In this document: in pieces, positions 35,018 to 44,194 of the stretch
Position numbering within the stretch: position 1 is the first letter of the stretch
How the letters are laid out: each line of letters opens with the position of its first letter
NCBI GenBank assembly: GCA_032027165.1
Contig: JAVSMO010000001.1
Span: 570,865 to 634,864 of the forward strand
Source: Denitratisoma sp.
GTDB lineage: Bacteria > Pseudomonadota > Gammaproteobacteria > Burkholderiales > Rhodocyclaceae
Direction: 5' to 3'
Length of the DNA: 64,000 nucleotides
Notes under the pieces: generated by a model
What the model was told of the DNA's origin: nothing
What the model saw: the letters and a program-made list of their open reading frames with translations, nothing else
Databases searched by the model: none
Program-made: the position numbers and the translations under genes

Positions 35018-35251
35018 TCATTCATACGCAACCCAGTGTCCTCTTTTCCCAAGGACACTAGACATTGCCTTAAATGCCTCATCTTCACTCTCATAATCTG
35101 TACCTCGCGCAACAGGGACTGTGTCGTTGGGGTGGTAAAAGTCAGGAATCTCAACAATCTCAAACGACCACTTTCCGCCATTCACTCCAGAAACCCAACC
35201 ATCCCAATTATTGGCACTACTCCACCACGCAGTTTTCTTAAATTGTTGCAT
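35018..35251 (-). CDS. Hypothetical protein (77 aa)
   Basis: A tryptophan-rich small protein (KKTAWWSSANNWDGWVSG) without a signal peptide; low-GC codon use; not recognised. Confidence 0.55.
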   Translation of the reverse strand: MQQFKKTAWWSSANNWDGWVSGVNGGKWSFEIVEIPDFYHPNDTVPVARGTDYESEDEAFKAMSSVLGKRGHWVAYE

Positions 35252-35332
35252 AGCGCCCTCTAGAAAAAATCTCCGCAGAAAAAGCCACAGGTCCGGGTGA
35301 CTGCCGGGTTGGTGGACGGCGGCATAGGAGGG

Positions 35333-35554
35333 TTATGCCCAGGATGCGGGAACAGAAAGGGCGCCTTCCTTTTTAAATGTCTCAAGGACGAAGGGTTGAG
35401 CAAGTTTGTAGAGATCTAGAAAAGTGTAATCAGTCCCGGGTGTCGCACCTGCTTGGATTAGAGACTTTTCGATACTTTTGGCGACTGCCATGTAAAAGTC
35501 TTCGAGTGTGGTCTGGTCAATGGTTTCGTAGGCGCGGATAAGTTGAGTAGTCAT
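35333..35554 (-). CDS. Hypothetical protein (73 aa)
   Basis: The ATG at 35554 has a good ribosome site (GGGAG, six bases before). The product is soluble and acidic (LIRAYETIDQTTLEDFYMAVAKSIEKSL). The longer frame from 35698 lacks a ribosome site. Family unknown. Confidence 0.6.
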   Translation of the reverse strand: MTTQLIRAYETIDQTTLEDFYMAVAKSIEKSLIQAGATPGTDYTFLDLYKLAQPFVLETFKKEGALSVPASWA

Positions 35555-35861
35555 TTGGAACTCCCAGAGAAGTTTGCGACGATGGACGCAAGCAAGTTGG
35601 CGGCTGCTGCAGAAAATAAAGTAGGGGGCATTTCGGTATATCGAGTAGGCAGGCCGCCGACCATAAACGATGCGCGGAGCCGGAGCGGGCCGGGACAAAT
35701 GCTAGCAAGAACTTAAGACTCCCAATATGAAATGGATTTCCTAAATGACGGGAAAAATTCCACCACGGCTGAGGGTGGGGCGAAATCCTCGAAATAAAAA
35801 AGCCCCACCGGTCTCCCGATGGGGCTTTGTTTTTTTGCCATTTCGGCGATCAATCACTACA
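35555..35861. other. Non-coding gap between the accessory island and nrdJ
   Basis: About 300 bases with lower GC and no supported gene. It contains only the terminator described separately. Confidence 0.6.
35793..35837 (-). terminator. Bidirectional rho-independent terminator after nrdJ
   Basis: AAAGCCCCA and TGGGGCTTT arms with flanking A- and T-runs on both sides. It closes nrdJ and can also act on the opposite strand. Confidence 0.85.
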
Positions 35862-38744
35862 TCACCCGCAAGCCCCCACCGCGCCGCAGGCGCTGCAGAA
35901 GTCGCAGCCGTCTTTCTTGATCACGGTGTAGTTGCCGCACTCCTTGCACAGGGCGCCCTGCATGATCTTCGGCGCGCTGGCTTCGCGCGGGGCTTCGAGG
36001 ATGCCCATCTCGCGCGTCGGGTAGCCGTTCTCGTCGAGGATGCCGAGCATGGCGTAGCGGTGCATGATGAGGCGCGCCATGTAGGCCACGGTCGAGGGCC
36101 AGTTCTGCTGCTTGCGCGTGCCGGGCACGAAGGCCATGAAGTCGCCGAGCGGCTCGGGGTAGTTGAGGAGCTTCCGGAGCTTCATGCCGATCCAGGCCGG
36201 GTCCATCACGCGCATGTCGAGCGAGAGGATGTGCGAGAGGCCGTCGAGCGCGCGTGGGTAGTTGCCCGAGAGCCACATCGAGTAGGGCCGCGTCACGCCG
36301 TCGGGCAGGGTGATCTCCTTGAGGCCGAGCACGAAGTCCTCGCCCGAGGCGGGGTTCTGGATGTCCACCGTCCACGACAGCGTGCCGTCGGTGCCGGTCT
36401 TCGGCTCCTGCAGGCTGAACATGGAGTCGAGCACCGGGGTCGGCACCTTCTCGTCGAGGTTGCCGCAGAGCTGCTCGACGCGGTAGCGCACCACCTGCGC
36501 CACGGCGGCGACGACGCCGGGCATGCGCTTGTTCTCGCCGTGCGGCGGGAAGGGCATGTCGAACATCTCTTCGCCGCGGGTGCGGGCGAGGGTGTCGAGC
36601 TTGAGCTTGAGCCAGGCGCGGTCCTGCGCGCGCATGTCCATCGACAGCGTCTTGGCGACGGCGCCGAGGCCGCGCGGCTGCTCGGAGCCGTTCACCCACA
36701 CTTCGAAGGGCACCGGCTTGGCGTTCTGCTCGATGTGGCCGACGAAGAGGGCGAACTCGCCGGCCGGCGTCTCGATCATGTAGGTCCACGCCGAGTTGCC
36801 GTCGGTCATGCGCGGACGGCCGGGCCAGCGCAGGCTGGCGAGCACCGGGGCCGGCAGGCTCTTGATGGCGAGGCGGCGGTTGGCGTCGCCGATCTTCACG
36901 TCCTGCGGCTGCTTCTTCTCGGTGCTGGCGCCGCCGTCGACGGAGAGCACCGCGCCGAGTACCTTGTTGGGCCGGTAGGTGGCGAGCCCCTTGAGGCCGG
37001 ACTTCCAGGCCGCCAGGTAGAGGTGCTCGAAGTCGGCGTAGGGGTAGTCCTCCGGCACGTTCACCGTCTTGGAGATGCTGGTGTCGATGTAGGGGGCGAC
37101 CGCGGCGACCATTTCCTCGTGCGCCTGCGCGGAGATTTCCAGCGCGGTGACGAAGTAGGGCGGCAGCTTGTTCATGTCGCCGCCGAGGTACTTGTACAGG
37201 CGCCAGGCGTAGTCCTCGACCGAGTACTGCTTGTGCGTGCCGTCGGTCATGCGCTTCTTGCGGGTGTAGGTCCACGAGAAGGGCGGCTCGATGCCGTTCG
37301 AGGCGTTGTCGGCGAAGGCCAGCGAGATGGTGCCGGTCGGCGCGATCGACAGCAGGTGCGAGTTGCGGATGCCGTGCTTGCGGATCTGATCCTTGATCTC
37401 GGCCGGCAGGCGGGAAGCGAAGTTGCCGCCGGAGAGATACAGGTCGGCGTTGAAGAGCGGGAAGGCGCCGCGCTCCTTGGCCAGTTCGACCGAGGCGAGG
37501 TAGGCGCGGTCGCGCATGAAGGCCGAGATCTCGGTGGCCTTGGCGCGGGCTTCCTGCGTGTCGTAGCGCAGGCCGAGCATGATCAGCGCGTCGCCCAGGC
37601 CGGTGAAGCCGAGGCCGATGCGGCGCTTGGCGTTGGCTTCCTGCTGCTGCTGCGGCAGCGGCCAGTGGGTGGCGTCGAGCACGTTGTCGAGCATGCGCGT
37701 GGAGAGTTCCACGACGCGGCCGAAGCCGGCGTAGTCGAACTCGGCCTTCTTGGTGAACGAGTGCCTGACGAAGCGGGTGAGGTTGATCGAGCCCAGGCAG
37801 CAGCAGCCGTAGGGCGGCAGCGGCTGCTCGGCGCAGGGGTTGGTGGCCTCGATGGTCTCGCAGTAGTTCAGGTTGTTGTCGCGGTTGATGCGGTCGAGGA
37901 ACAGGATGCCCGGCTCGGCGTGGTCGTAGGTCGAGCGCATGATCTGGTCCCACAGCTCGCGCGCGCGCACCTTGCGGTAGACCCAGCTGCCGTCCTCGCG
38001 CTGGTAGGCGCCGGCCGCCTTGAAGTCGGCGGAGGGCTCGGCCTTGTGCGCCAGTTCGACGTCGCCGTCGTTCTCCACCGCCTGCATGAAGGCGTCGGTG
38101 ACGCCGATGGAGATGTTGAAGTTGGTGAGGTCGCCCTGGTCCTTGGCATGGATGAACATCTCGATGTCCGGATGGTCGCAGCGCAGCACGCCCATCTGGG
38201 CGCCGCGGCGCGCGCCGGCGGATTCCACCGTCTCGCAGGAGCGGTCGAAGACGCGCATGTAGGACACCGGGCCGGAGGCGCGCGAATGCGTGCCCTTGAC
38301 GAAGGCGCCGACCGGGCGGATCGAGGAGAAGTCGTAGCCGACGCCGCCGCCGCGGCGCATGGTCTCCGCCGCCTGGGAGAGCGCGGTGTAGATGCCGGGA
38401 CGGCCGTCGACGACCTCGGAGATGGAGTCGCCGACCGGCTGCACGAAGCAGTTGATCAGCGTCGCCTGCAGGTCGGTGCCGGCGGCGGAATTGATGCGGC
38501 CGGCCGGCACGAAACCGTTCTCCTGCGCTTCGAGGAAGAGCTTCTCCCAGTGGGCGCGTTTGTCTTCCGCCTCGATGGCGGCCAGCGCGCGCGCCACGCG
38601 GGCGCGCACGTCATGCACGTTCTGTTCGTTGCCTTTGGCGTATTTCTCGAGCAGGACTTCGCCGGAAATCTCTTGTTCTGCAGGTAGGGTGTTGTCGTCG
38701 CGGAGCTTTGTCTCAGGATTGTTTGAAGACAGAGTTGTGCTCAT
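35862..38744 (-). CDS. nrdJ: Adenosylcobalamin-dependent class II ribonucleotide reductase
   Basis: 960 residues. The large NrdJ form reduces ribonucleotides using a B12-generated thiyl radical and works with or without oxygen. Visible signatures are the loop [21 protein letters not shown], the [13 protein letters not shown] segment, the active-site region [21 protein letters not shown] and the C-terminal redox/zinc cysteines (CKECGNY...[14 protein letters not shown]). The start [11 protein letters not shown] at 38744 has GGAG upstream. It is monocistronic. Confidence 0.95.
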   Translation of the reverse strand: MSTTLSSNNPETKLRDDNTLPAEQEISGEVLLEKYAKGNEQNVHDVRARVARALAAIEAEDKRAHWEKLFLEAQENGFVPAGRINSAAGTDLQATLINCFVQPVGDSISEVVDGRPGIYTALSQAAETMRRGGGVGYDFSSIRPVGAFVKGTHSRASGPVSYMRVFDRSCETVESAGARRGAQMGVLRCDHPDIEMFIHAKDQGDLTNFNISIGVTDAFMQAVENDGDVELAHKAEPSADFKAAGAYQREDGSWVYRKVRARELWDQIMRSTYDHAEPGILFLDRINRDNNLNYCETIEATNPCAEQPLPPYGCCCLGSINLTRFVRHSFTKKAEFDYAGFGRVVELSTRMLDNVLDATHWPLPQQQQEANAKRRIGLGFTGLGDALIMLGLRYDTQEARAKATEISAFMRDRAYLASVELAKERGAFPLFNADLYLSGGNFASRLPAEIKDQIRKHGIRNSHLLSIAPTGTISLAFADNASNGIEPPFSWTYTRKKRMTDGTHKQYSVEDYAWRLYKYLGGDMNKLPPYFVTALEISAQAHEEMVAAVAPYIDTSISKTVNVPEDYPYADFEHLYLAAWKSGLKGLATYRPNKVLGAVLSVDGGASTEKKQPQDVKIGDANRRLAIKSLPAPVLASLRWPGRPRMTDGNSAWTYMIETPAGEFALFVGHIEQNAKPVPFEVWVNGSEQPRGLGAVAKTLSMDMRAQDRAWLKLKLDTLARTRGEEMFDMPFPPHGENKRMPGVVAAVAQVVRYRVEQLCGNLDEKVPTPVLDSMFSLQEPKTGTDGTLSWTVDIQNPASGEDFVLGLKEITLPDGVTRPYSMWLSGNYPRALDGLSHILSLDMRVMDPAWIGMKLRKLLNYPEPLGDFMAFVPGTRKQQNWPSTVAYMARLIMHRYAMLGILDENGYPTREMGILEAPREASAPKIMQGALCKECGNYTVIKKDGCDFCSACGAVGACG

Positions 38745-38890
38745 CTGTTTTTTTCTCCGTAGTTCGGGTTGATTCTGACCGGGGATCAATATACTGCTTC
38801 GATCCGGTCATGTGAACAGGTTTTTAAAAAAATATATTTACGTAAAAACAATACCTTACTGAATTCTCTTGTGTAATCAATGAGAAATGC

Positions 38891-38906
38891 CCACTAGATA
38901 TAGTAT
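38891..38906 (-). promoter_or_regulatory. Putative NrdR box upstream of nrdJ
   Basis: The minus strand reads ATACTATATCTAGTGG, matching the palindromic ACACWATATATWGTGT consensus at 13 of 16 positions. A second, weaker match (ATCAATATACTG) lies at 38785-38796. The separation is larger than the roughly 31 bases usual for tandem NrdR boxes, and the AT-rich tract 38821-38870 lies between. Confidence 0.45.
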
Positions 38907-38948
38907 GTCGCACCGCACACAAGGACTGGCGCGGGTTTCCGGGCGGTT

Positions 38949-39869
38949 CTACCCCTGAAAACGGGGTTTTGCCGGTTCGTCGATGGCGTACAGGGCGGGC
39001 TGGAAAAGCTCGGGCTGGAGGGTGGCGTGCCCGATTTCAAAATCCGCGTTGAGCAGTTCCGTCAGCGCGGCGAGGATGCGCGGCCAGGCTTCCAGGTCGC
39101 GCACCACCACATGCGCGGAGAGCGCGGCCCGGCGCGAGGAGAGCGACCATATATGCAGGTCGTGCACCGAGACGACGCCGTCGACGGCGGCCATGCGGCG
39201 GCCGACTTCCGGCAAAGTCAGTCCCGGCGGCACGCCTTCGAGCAGGGCATGCACCGCCTCGCGCGCCAGGCGCAGGGTGGAGTAGAGGATCAGCGCGCAG
39301 ATGAACAGCGAGAGCAGCGGGTCGGCCGGCGTCCAGCCGGTGAACTGGATGACCAGGCCGGAGGCCAGCGCCGCCACCGAGCCGAGCAGGTCGCCCAGCA
39401 CGTGGAGCAGGGCGGCGCGCGTGTTCAGGGTTTCCTCGCCGTGCGCCAGCAGCCAGGCGACGCCGACGTTGACCAGCAGGCCGACGACGGCGACGGCCGT
39501 CACCACCATGCCCTGCACGGGGACGGGATGCAGCAGGCGGTCGACCGCGCTCCAGGCGATGCCGAGGATCACCGCCAGCATGAAGCCGGCATTGCCCAGC
39601 GCGGCGAGGATCTCGATGCGCTGCAGGCCGAAGCTGAGGCGGTGCGTCGGCGGGCGCCGCGCCGCCCAGGCGGCGGCCGCCGCCAGCGCCAGGGCCAGCG
39701 CATCGGTGAGCATGTGGCCGGCGTCCGAGAGCAGCGCCAGCGAACCGGCCCACCAGCCGGCGCCGGCCTCCACCGCGGCGTAGAGCAGCGTGACGCCGAG
39801 CGCCAGCGGCAGGTAGGCGGCGTGGCCGTGCGCGTGGTCGTGGTGGTGATGGGCGTGGTCGTGCGCCAT
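38949..39869 (-). CDS. Cation diffusion facilitator (Zn2+/Cd2+ exporter)
   Basis: 306 residues. The histidine-rich N-terminus (HDHAHHHHDHAHGH) precedes six transmembrane helices carrying the metal site residues (SLALLSDAGHMLTDALAL; HVLGDLLGSVAAL) and a C-terminal cytosolic domain. It resembles ZitB/CzcD. The stop of ackA is three bases upstream. Confidence 0.92.
   Translation of the reverse strand: MAHDHAHHHHDHAHGHAAYLPLALGVTLLYAAVEAGAGWWAGSLALLSDAGHMLTDALALALAAAAAWAARRPPTHRLSFGLQRIEILAALGNAGFMLAVILGIAWSAVDRLLHPVPVQGMVVTAVAVVGLLVNVGVAWLLAHGEETLNTRAALLHVLGDLLGSVAALASGLVIQFTGWTPADPLLSLFICALILYSTLRLAREAVHALLEGVPPGLTLPEVGRRMAAVDGVVSVHDLHIWSLSSRRAALSAHVVVRDLEAWPRILAALTELLNADFEIGHATLQPELFQPALYAIDEPAKPRFQG
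39214..39237 (-). repeat. Dispersed motif copy 11, within the CDF gene
   Basis: The second block GACTGACTTT is exact; the first block is degenerate (AGGCG). Encodes PPGLTLPE. Confidence 0.45.
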
Positions 39870-39871
39870 GT

Positions 39872-41065
39872 TCACTGCACCAGCGCCGCCGCGTGCTGCG
39901 CGATCATCCATTCCTCGTTGGTGGGCAGGACGAGGACGTCGACCGGGCTGCCTTTCGCGCCGATGCGCGCGTCGTGGCGGGCGTTGGCTTCGTCGTCCAG
40001 CTGCACGCCGAGCCAGCCGGCCTGGCGGCAGATCCGCTCGCGCACCGGCGCGGCGTGCTCGCCGATGCCGGCGGTGAACACCAGCGCGTCGAGGCCGCCG
40101 AGCGCCGCCGCCAGCGAGCCCAGCTCGCGCCCGATGCGGTAGCAGAAGAGGTCGACCGCCTCGGCCGCCTCGGGGGCGGGGCTGTCGAGGAGCGCGCGCA
40201 TGTCCTGGCTGATGCCGGAGACGCCGAGCAGGCCGGATTCCTTGTAGAGCAGCTTCGTCAGGGCGGCGGCGTCCATATGGTGGAATTCCATCAGGTGCAG
40301 CAGCACGCCGGGGTCGATGGCGCCGCAGCGCGTGCCCATCATGAGGCCGTCGAGGGCGGTGAAGCCCATCGTCGTGGCGACGCTCTTCCGTCCGTGCATC
40401 GCGCACATCGAGGCGCCGTTGCCGAGGTGCGCGACGACGACGCGGCCGTCGGCCTTCGCCCCGAGGTGCTGCGGCAGCACGCGGGCGACGTATTCGTAGG
40501 AGAGGCCGTGGAAGCCGTAGCGCTTGACGCCGGCCTCCGACAGGCGGCGCGGCAGGGCGAAGCGGCGCGCCCGCTCGGGCTGCGTCGTGTGGAAGGCGGT
40601 GTCGAAGCAGGCCACCTGCGGCACGCCGGGCAGCAGCGCCGCGAGGGCGCGGATGCCGGCGACGTTGTAGGGTTGGTGCAGCGGCGCCAGCGGGACGAAG
40701 CCGGCCAGCGCCTCGACGTCGGCGGGCGAGAGCACCACCGGCGCGGCGTAGCGGTCGGCGCCGTGCACGACGCGATGCCCGACGGCGGCGACCCGCCAGG
40801 CGTCGTCGTGCTCGTCGAGCCAGCGCACCAGGAAGTCGAGGCTGCGGCGGTGCTGCTCGTCGGCGGGCAGGCCGGCGAGCTCGGCGAAAGTCAGTTCCGC
40901 CAGCACGGCGCCGCCGGCATCCCTGGCCTTCAGCCGCGGCTGCGCGCCGATGCCGTCGAGCTCGCCGCGCAGCGCCGCCTGCGGCCGCACGGGATCGTCG
41001 CGCTCGAAGAGGGCGAACTTGATGCTCGAGGAGCCGGCGTTGATCGTCAGTATCGCGTCGGTCAT
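39872..41065 (-). CDS. ackA: Acetate kinase
   Basis: 397 residues. Family motifs are LTINAGSSSIKFALF (N-terminus), VVAHLGNGASMCAMHGRKS and the late FTAGIGEHAAPVRERIC. It interconverts acetyl-phosphate and acetate with ATP. It overlaps the upstream MaoC-phosphotransacylase stop by four bases. Confidence 0.95.
   Translation of the reverse strand: MTDAILTINAGSSSIKFALFERDDPVRPQAALRGELDGIGAQPRLKARDAGGAVLAELTFAELAGLPADEQHRRSLDFLVRWLDEHDDAWRVAAVGHRVVHGADRYAAPVVLSPADVEALAGFVPLAPLHQPYNVAGIRALAALLPGVPQVACFDTAFHTTQPERARRFALPRRLSEAGVKRYGFHGLSYEYVARVLPQHLGAKADGRVVVAHLGNGASMCAMHGRKSVATTMGFTALDGLMMGTRCGAIDPGVLLHLMEFHHMDAAALTKLLYKESGLLGVSGISQDMRALLDSPAPEAAEAVDLFCYRIGRELGSLAAALGGLDALVFTAGIGEHAAPVRERICRQAGWLGVQLDDEANARHDARIGAKGSPVDVLVLPTNEEWMIAQHAAALVQ
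40887..40910 (-). repeat. Dispersed motif copy 12, within ackA
   Basis: CGCCG, nine bases, AACTGACTTT (one mismatch); encodes AELTF. Confidence 0.5.
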
Positions 41066-42471
41066 TTCGCCTGCGCCTGCCTGCGTTTCGCATGCGCCAT
41101 GAGCAGGGCGATGGCGCAGGAGGCGGCGCGGGTCTCGGCGGTGTCGGCGCGGCTGGTCAGCACGATGGGCACGCGCGCGCCGACCACCACGCCGGTGAGC
41201 AGGGCCTCGGCCAGGTACTCGAGCTGCTTGGCCAGCATGTTGCCGGACTCGAGGTCGGGCACCACCAGGATGTCGGCGCGGCCGGCCACGGCGGAGAGGA
41301 TGCCCTTGGTCTTGGCGGCGACGATGGAGATGGCGTTGTCGAAGGCGAGCGGGCCGTCGAGCACGCCGCCGGCGATCTGGTTGCGGTCGGCCATCTTGCA
41401 CAGCGCGGCGGCGTCGATCGTGCTGCGCATCTTCGGCGTCACCGTCTCGACGGCGGCAAGGATGGCCACCTTCGGCTCGACGATGCCGAGCACGATCGCC
41501 AGGTCGATGGCGTTCCTCACGATGTCGGCCTTGCACTCGAGGTCGGGCTCGATGTTGATCGCCGCGTCGGTGATGAGCAGCGGCTTCGGGTAGGTCGGCA
41601 CGTCGGCGAGGAAGACGTGGCTGATGCGCCGCGCCGTGCGCAGGCCGGTGGTGGCGTCGACCACCGCGCCCATCAGCTCGTCGGTGTGCAGCGAGCCCTT
41701 CATCAGCGCCTCGGCGCGGCCTTCGCGCACCAGCGCCACCGCGCGGTCGGCCGCGGCGTGGCTGTGCTCGACGTCGATGACGGCGATGCCGGCGAGGTCG
41801 ACGCCCTGCTGCTCGGCCACCGCGCGGATCTTCGCTTCCGGGCCGACCAGGGTCGGCACGATGAGGCCGGCCTGGGTGGCCTCGACCACGCCGAGCAGGG
41901 ATTCGCGGTCGCAGGGGTGCACCACGGCCATGGGGATCGCGGCGAGCCCCTTGGTGCGGGCGAGCAGGTGCTGGTAGCGCGCCTCGCGGTCGAGGAGGGT
42001 GACTTCCGGCAGCTCGATGCGCGCGCGCTTGATCTTCTCGGTCGGCGCCAGCACCTCGGCCGTGCCTCGGATCACCGTCTGGCCGTCCTGGTTGGTGCAC
42101 ACGCAGTCGAAGAGGATGTGGTGGTTGTGGTCGAACTTGCGCGTCGCCGTCAGCGTCACGGTGATGGTGTCGCCGAGGCCGACCGGGCGCGAGAAGTGCA
42201 GCGTCTGGTCGATGTAGATGGTGCCGGGGCCGGGGAACTGCGTGCCGAGCACGGTGGAGATCAGCGCGCCGCCCCACATGCCGTGGGCGATCACCTCCTG
42301 GAACATGCTGCTCTTGGCGTACTCGGGGTCGACGTGGGCGGGATTGACGTCGCCCGACATGATGGCGAAGAGCTGGATGTCCTCCGGCTTGAGGGTGCGC
42401 ACCAAGGTGGCGCTGTCGCCGACCTGGATCTCGTCGAAGGTGCGGTTCTCGATGTACTCCATGGCTTCCAT
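41062..42471 (-). CDS. Bifunctional MaoC-like enoyl-CoA hydratase / phosphate acyltransferase
   Basis: 469 residues from this ATG. The N-terminal MaoC hot-dog domain (about 1-145) contains VNPAHVDPEYAKSSMFQEVIAHGMWG. The C-terminal phosphate acetyl/butyryltransferase domain (about 165-469) contains AVVHPCDRESLLGVVEA and LLITDAAINIEPDLECKADIVRNA. With acetate kinase it would convert acyl-CoA through acyl-phosphate to acid plus ATP. Alternative starts are TTG at 42501 and ATG at 42462; none has a strong ribosome site, so the exact start is uncertain. Confidence 0.9.
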   Translation of the reverse strand: MEAMEYIENRTFDEIQVGDSATLVRTLKPEDIQLFAIMSGDVNPAHVDPEYAKSSMFQEVIAHGMWGGALISTVLGTQFPGPGTIYIDQTLHFSRPVGLGDTITVTLTATRKFDHNHHILFDCVCTNQDGQTVIRGTAEVLAPTEKIKRARIELPEVTLLDREARYQHLLARTKGLAAIPMAVVHPCDRESLLGVVEATQAGLIVPTLVGPEAKIRAVAEQQGVDLAGIAVIDVEHSHAAADRAVALVREGRAEALMKGSLHTDELMGAVVDATTGLRTARRISHVFLADVPTYPKPLLITDAAINIEPDLECKADIVRNAIDLAIVLGIVEPKVAILAAVETVTPKMRSTIDAAALCKMADRNQIAGGVLDGPLAFDNAISIVAAKTKGILSAVAGRADILVVPDLESGNMLAKQLEYLAEALLTGVVVGARVPIVLTSRADTAETRAASCAIALLMAHAKRRQAQAK

Positions 42472-42609
42472 GATGGCTTTCGGGTGGGTTGTTTGTTCCA
42501 ATCTATGCCGCAGGGATTGCGAATACTTTGCGCTGCGTCAAGTTGTTCTCAGGCGCATGATAACCCCGCCATCTTGCCGCCGACGTTTAAACCCACATAG
42601 ACTGCGGAT

Positions 42610-43182
42610 ATGTACGAGGGGATGAGCGACGAGGCGCTGATGCTGGCCTACCGCGACGGCGACGCCGCCGCGTTCGAGGCGCTCTACCGGCGCTGGCGCA
42701 GCCGCCTGTACCGCTATTTGCTGCGCCAGTGCGGCGCCGCCGCCCACGCCGACGAGCTGTTCCAGGACGTCTGGCTCAAGGTGGTGAATGCGCGCAAGGG
42801 CTACGAGGCGGCGGCAAAGTTCTCCACCTGGCTGTTCCGCATCGCCCACAACCGGCTGATCGACCATTACCGCGCGCAGGGCCGCGCCGAGATCGTCAGC
42901 TACGACGACGATCCGGAGGATGCCGACCGGGTCGCCGCGCTGCCGGCGGCGGCGTCGGCGCAGCCGGAGGCCATGTTCGAGCGCAAGGCGCTGGCGCAGG
43001 AACTGGTGCGGCACATCGGGGCGCTGCCCGCCGCGCAGCGCGAGACCTTCCTGCTCAGCGAGGAGGGCGAGCTGACGCTGGAGGAGATCGCCGCCGCCAC
43101 CGGCACGAACCGCGAGACGGCGAAGAGCCGCCTGCGCTATGCCGTGAACAAGCTGCGCTCCGCACTGAAGGATCTGAAATGA
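42610..43182 (+). CDS. ECF-type RNA polymerase sigma factor
   Basis: 190 residues. The sigma2 domain (about 10-85) reads DAAAFEALYRRWRSRLYRYLLRQ and FSTWLFRIAHNRLIDHYRA. The sigma4 domain (about 127-185) has the helix-turn-helix LTLEEIAAATGTNRETAKSRLRYAVNKL. Its stop overlaps the downstream anti-sigma-like gene by four bases, the usual coupled arrangement. Confidence 0.92.
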   Translation: MYEGMSDEALMLAYRDGDAAAFEALYRRWRSRLYRYLLRQCGAAAHADELFQDVWLKVVNARKGYEAAAKFSTWLFRIAHNRLIDHYRAQGRAEIVSYDDDPEDADRVAALPAAASAQPEAMFERKALAQELVRHIGALPAAQRETFLLSEEGELTLEEIAAATGTNRETAKSRLRYAVNKLRSALKDLK

Positions 43183-43862
43183 GCGACGACATCCGCGACG
43201 AACAGCTGTCCCGCCTCTACCGCGAGGCCGGCGGCGCCGAGCCGGCGGCGGCGCTGGATGCGGCCATCCTCGCCGCCTCGCGCGCCGCGGTTTCGGCCGC
43301 GCCGCCGCGCCGCCGCGCCTGGTGGCAATCCTGGACGCTGCCGATGAGCATCGCCGCCTCGGTCGTCGTGACGGTGACGCTGACCCTGATGGTGCAGCAG
43401 GAGGAGGAGCGGGCGCTGAGCGAGCCGCCGGCAGTGCAGCGCGCGCCGGCTGCCGCCGTGCCGGAAAAATCCGATGCGGCCGACCTTGCCGCCAAGCCGG
43501 CGCCGCCGCCGGCTACCGCATTGAAGCAGGCGCCGGCGCCGCGCGAGGTGGAGCGTCCGCCTGCCGCTCCTGCGCCGGTTGCCGTGCCGAAGCCCGCCGA
43601 GGCGCCGCCCGCCGCCCCGGCGACAGCGGCGCCGGAAATGCGGCAGCAGGCCGCGCCTGCCGCCGATGCCGCCGAGATGCGCGCCAGGTCGGCGCCGCTG
43701 CGCAAGGAGGCGGCCGGCGCCGCCGCGCCGCGCACGCCGGAGCAATGGCTGGAGGAGATTCGCCGCCTGAAGCGGCAGGGAAAGGAAGGGGAGGCCGCCG
43801 AGGCCCTGGCGGAATTCAGGAAGGCCTATCCGGATTACCTGCTGCCGGAAGACCTGCGCTAG
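43179..43862 (+). CDS. Probable anti-sigma factor, single-pass membrane protein
   Basis: 227 residues. The short cytosolic N-terminal region (DDIRDEQLSRLYREAGGAEPAAALDAAILAASR) has the look of an anti-sigma or zinc-free ASD segment. One transmembrane helix (about 50-71) follows, then a long proline/alanine-rich periplasmic linker and a small conserved C-terminus (TPEQWLEEIRRLKRQGKEGEAAEALAEFRKAYPDY). The coupling with the sigma gene supports the call. Confidence 0.82.
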   Translation: MSDDIRDEQLSRLYREAGGAEPAAALDAAILAASRAAVSAAPPRRRAWWQSWTLPMSIAASVVVTVTLTLMVQQEEERALSEPPAVQRAPAAAVPEKSDAADLAAKPAPPPATALKQAPAPREVERPPAAPAPVAVPKPAEAPPAAPATAAPEMRQQAAPAADAAEMRARSAPLRKEAAGAAAPRTPEQWLEEIRRLKRQGKEGEAAEALAEFRKAYPDYLLPEDLR

Positions 43863-43870
43863 TCAGGTAG

Positions 43871-44104
43871 TCAGTTCGCCCTGTCGAGCAGGGCCATTTC
43901 CGCCTCGTGCGCGCAGTGGAACAGCGCCCCCTCGGGCGTCTGGATCACGTAGCCGCCGCCGAGGTGATCCCATTCCTCGGTCCGGAAGGCATCGCTGCTG
44001 ACACCGTGGCCGATCATGTACACGATCTTGCCGAACATCACGTATCCGACGCCGACGACGTCGCCCAGGCGTATCTGTTCGCCGCAGGAATAGCATGGTT
44101 CCAT
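43871..44104 (-). CDS. Small cysteine-containing protein (77 aa)
   Basis: MEPCYSCGEQIRLGDVVG begins with a CxxC pair that suggests a half zinc ribbon; HCAHE near the C-terminus could complete a metal site. Family not recognised. The longer frame from 44161 starts in poor context. Confidence 0.65.
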   Translation of the reverse strand: MEPCYSCGEQIRLGDVVGVGYVMFGKIVYMIGHGVSSDAFRTEEWDHLGGGYVIQTPEGALFHCAHEAEMALLDRAN

Positions 44105-44194
44105 CGAAGTACCTCCCCCTGGCAGTTTTTTATTTTGGAATCCTGCATCACCGTAGCACAAGTTGCCGGGTGGGGGAAGACACGCTTCCAGGAT

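Noticed and set aside
35110..35127. AAAAGTCAGGAATC as a motif copy
   Set aside because: Partial second block only, and no CGCCG partner at nine bases.
35745..38687. 980-residue open frame on the plus strand opposite nrdJ
   Set aside because: It is the antisense shadow of nrdJ; composition is histidine/arginine/glycine-rich with no recognisable domains, and the minus frame matches class II ribonucleotide reductase throughout.
38745..38948. Cobalamin riboswitch upstream of the B12-dependent nrdJ
   Set aside because: No B12-box or the needed stems are visible in this 204-base AT-rich stretch.
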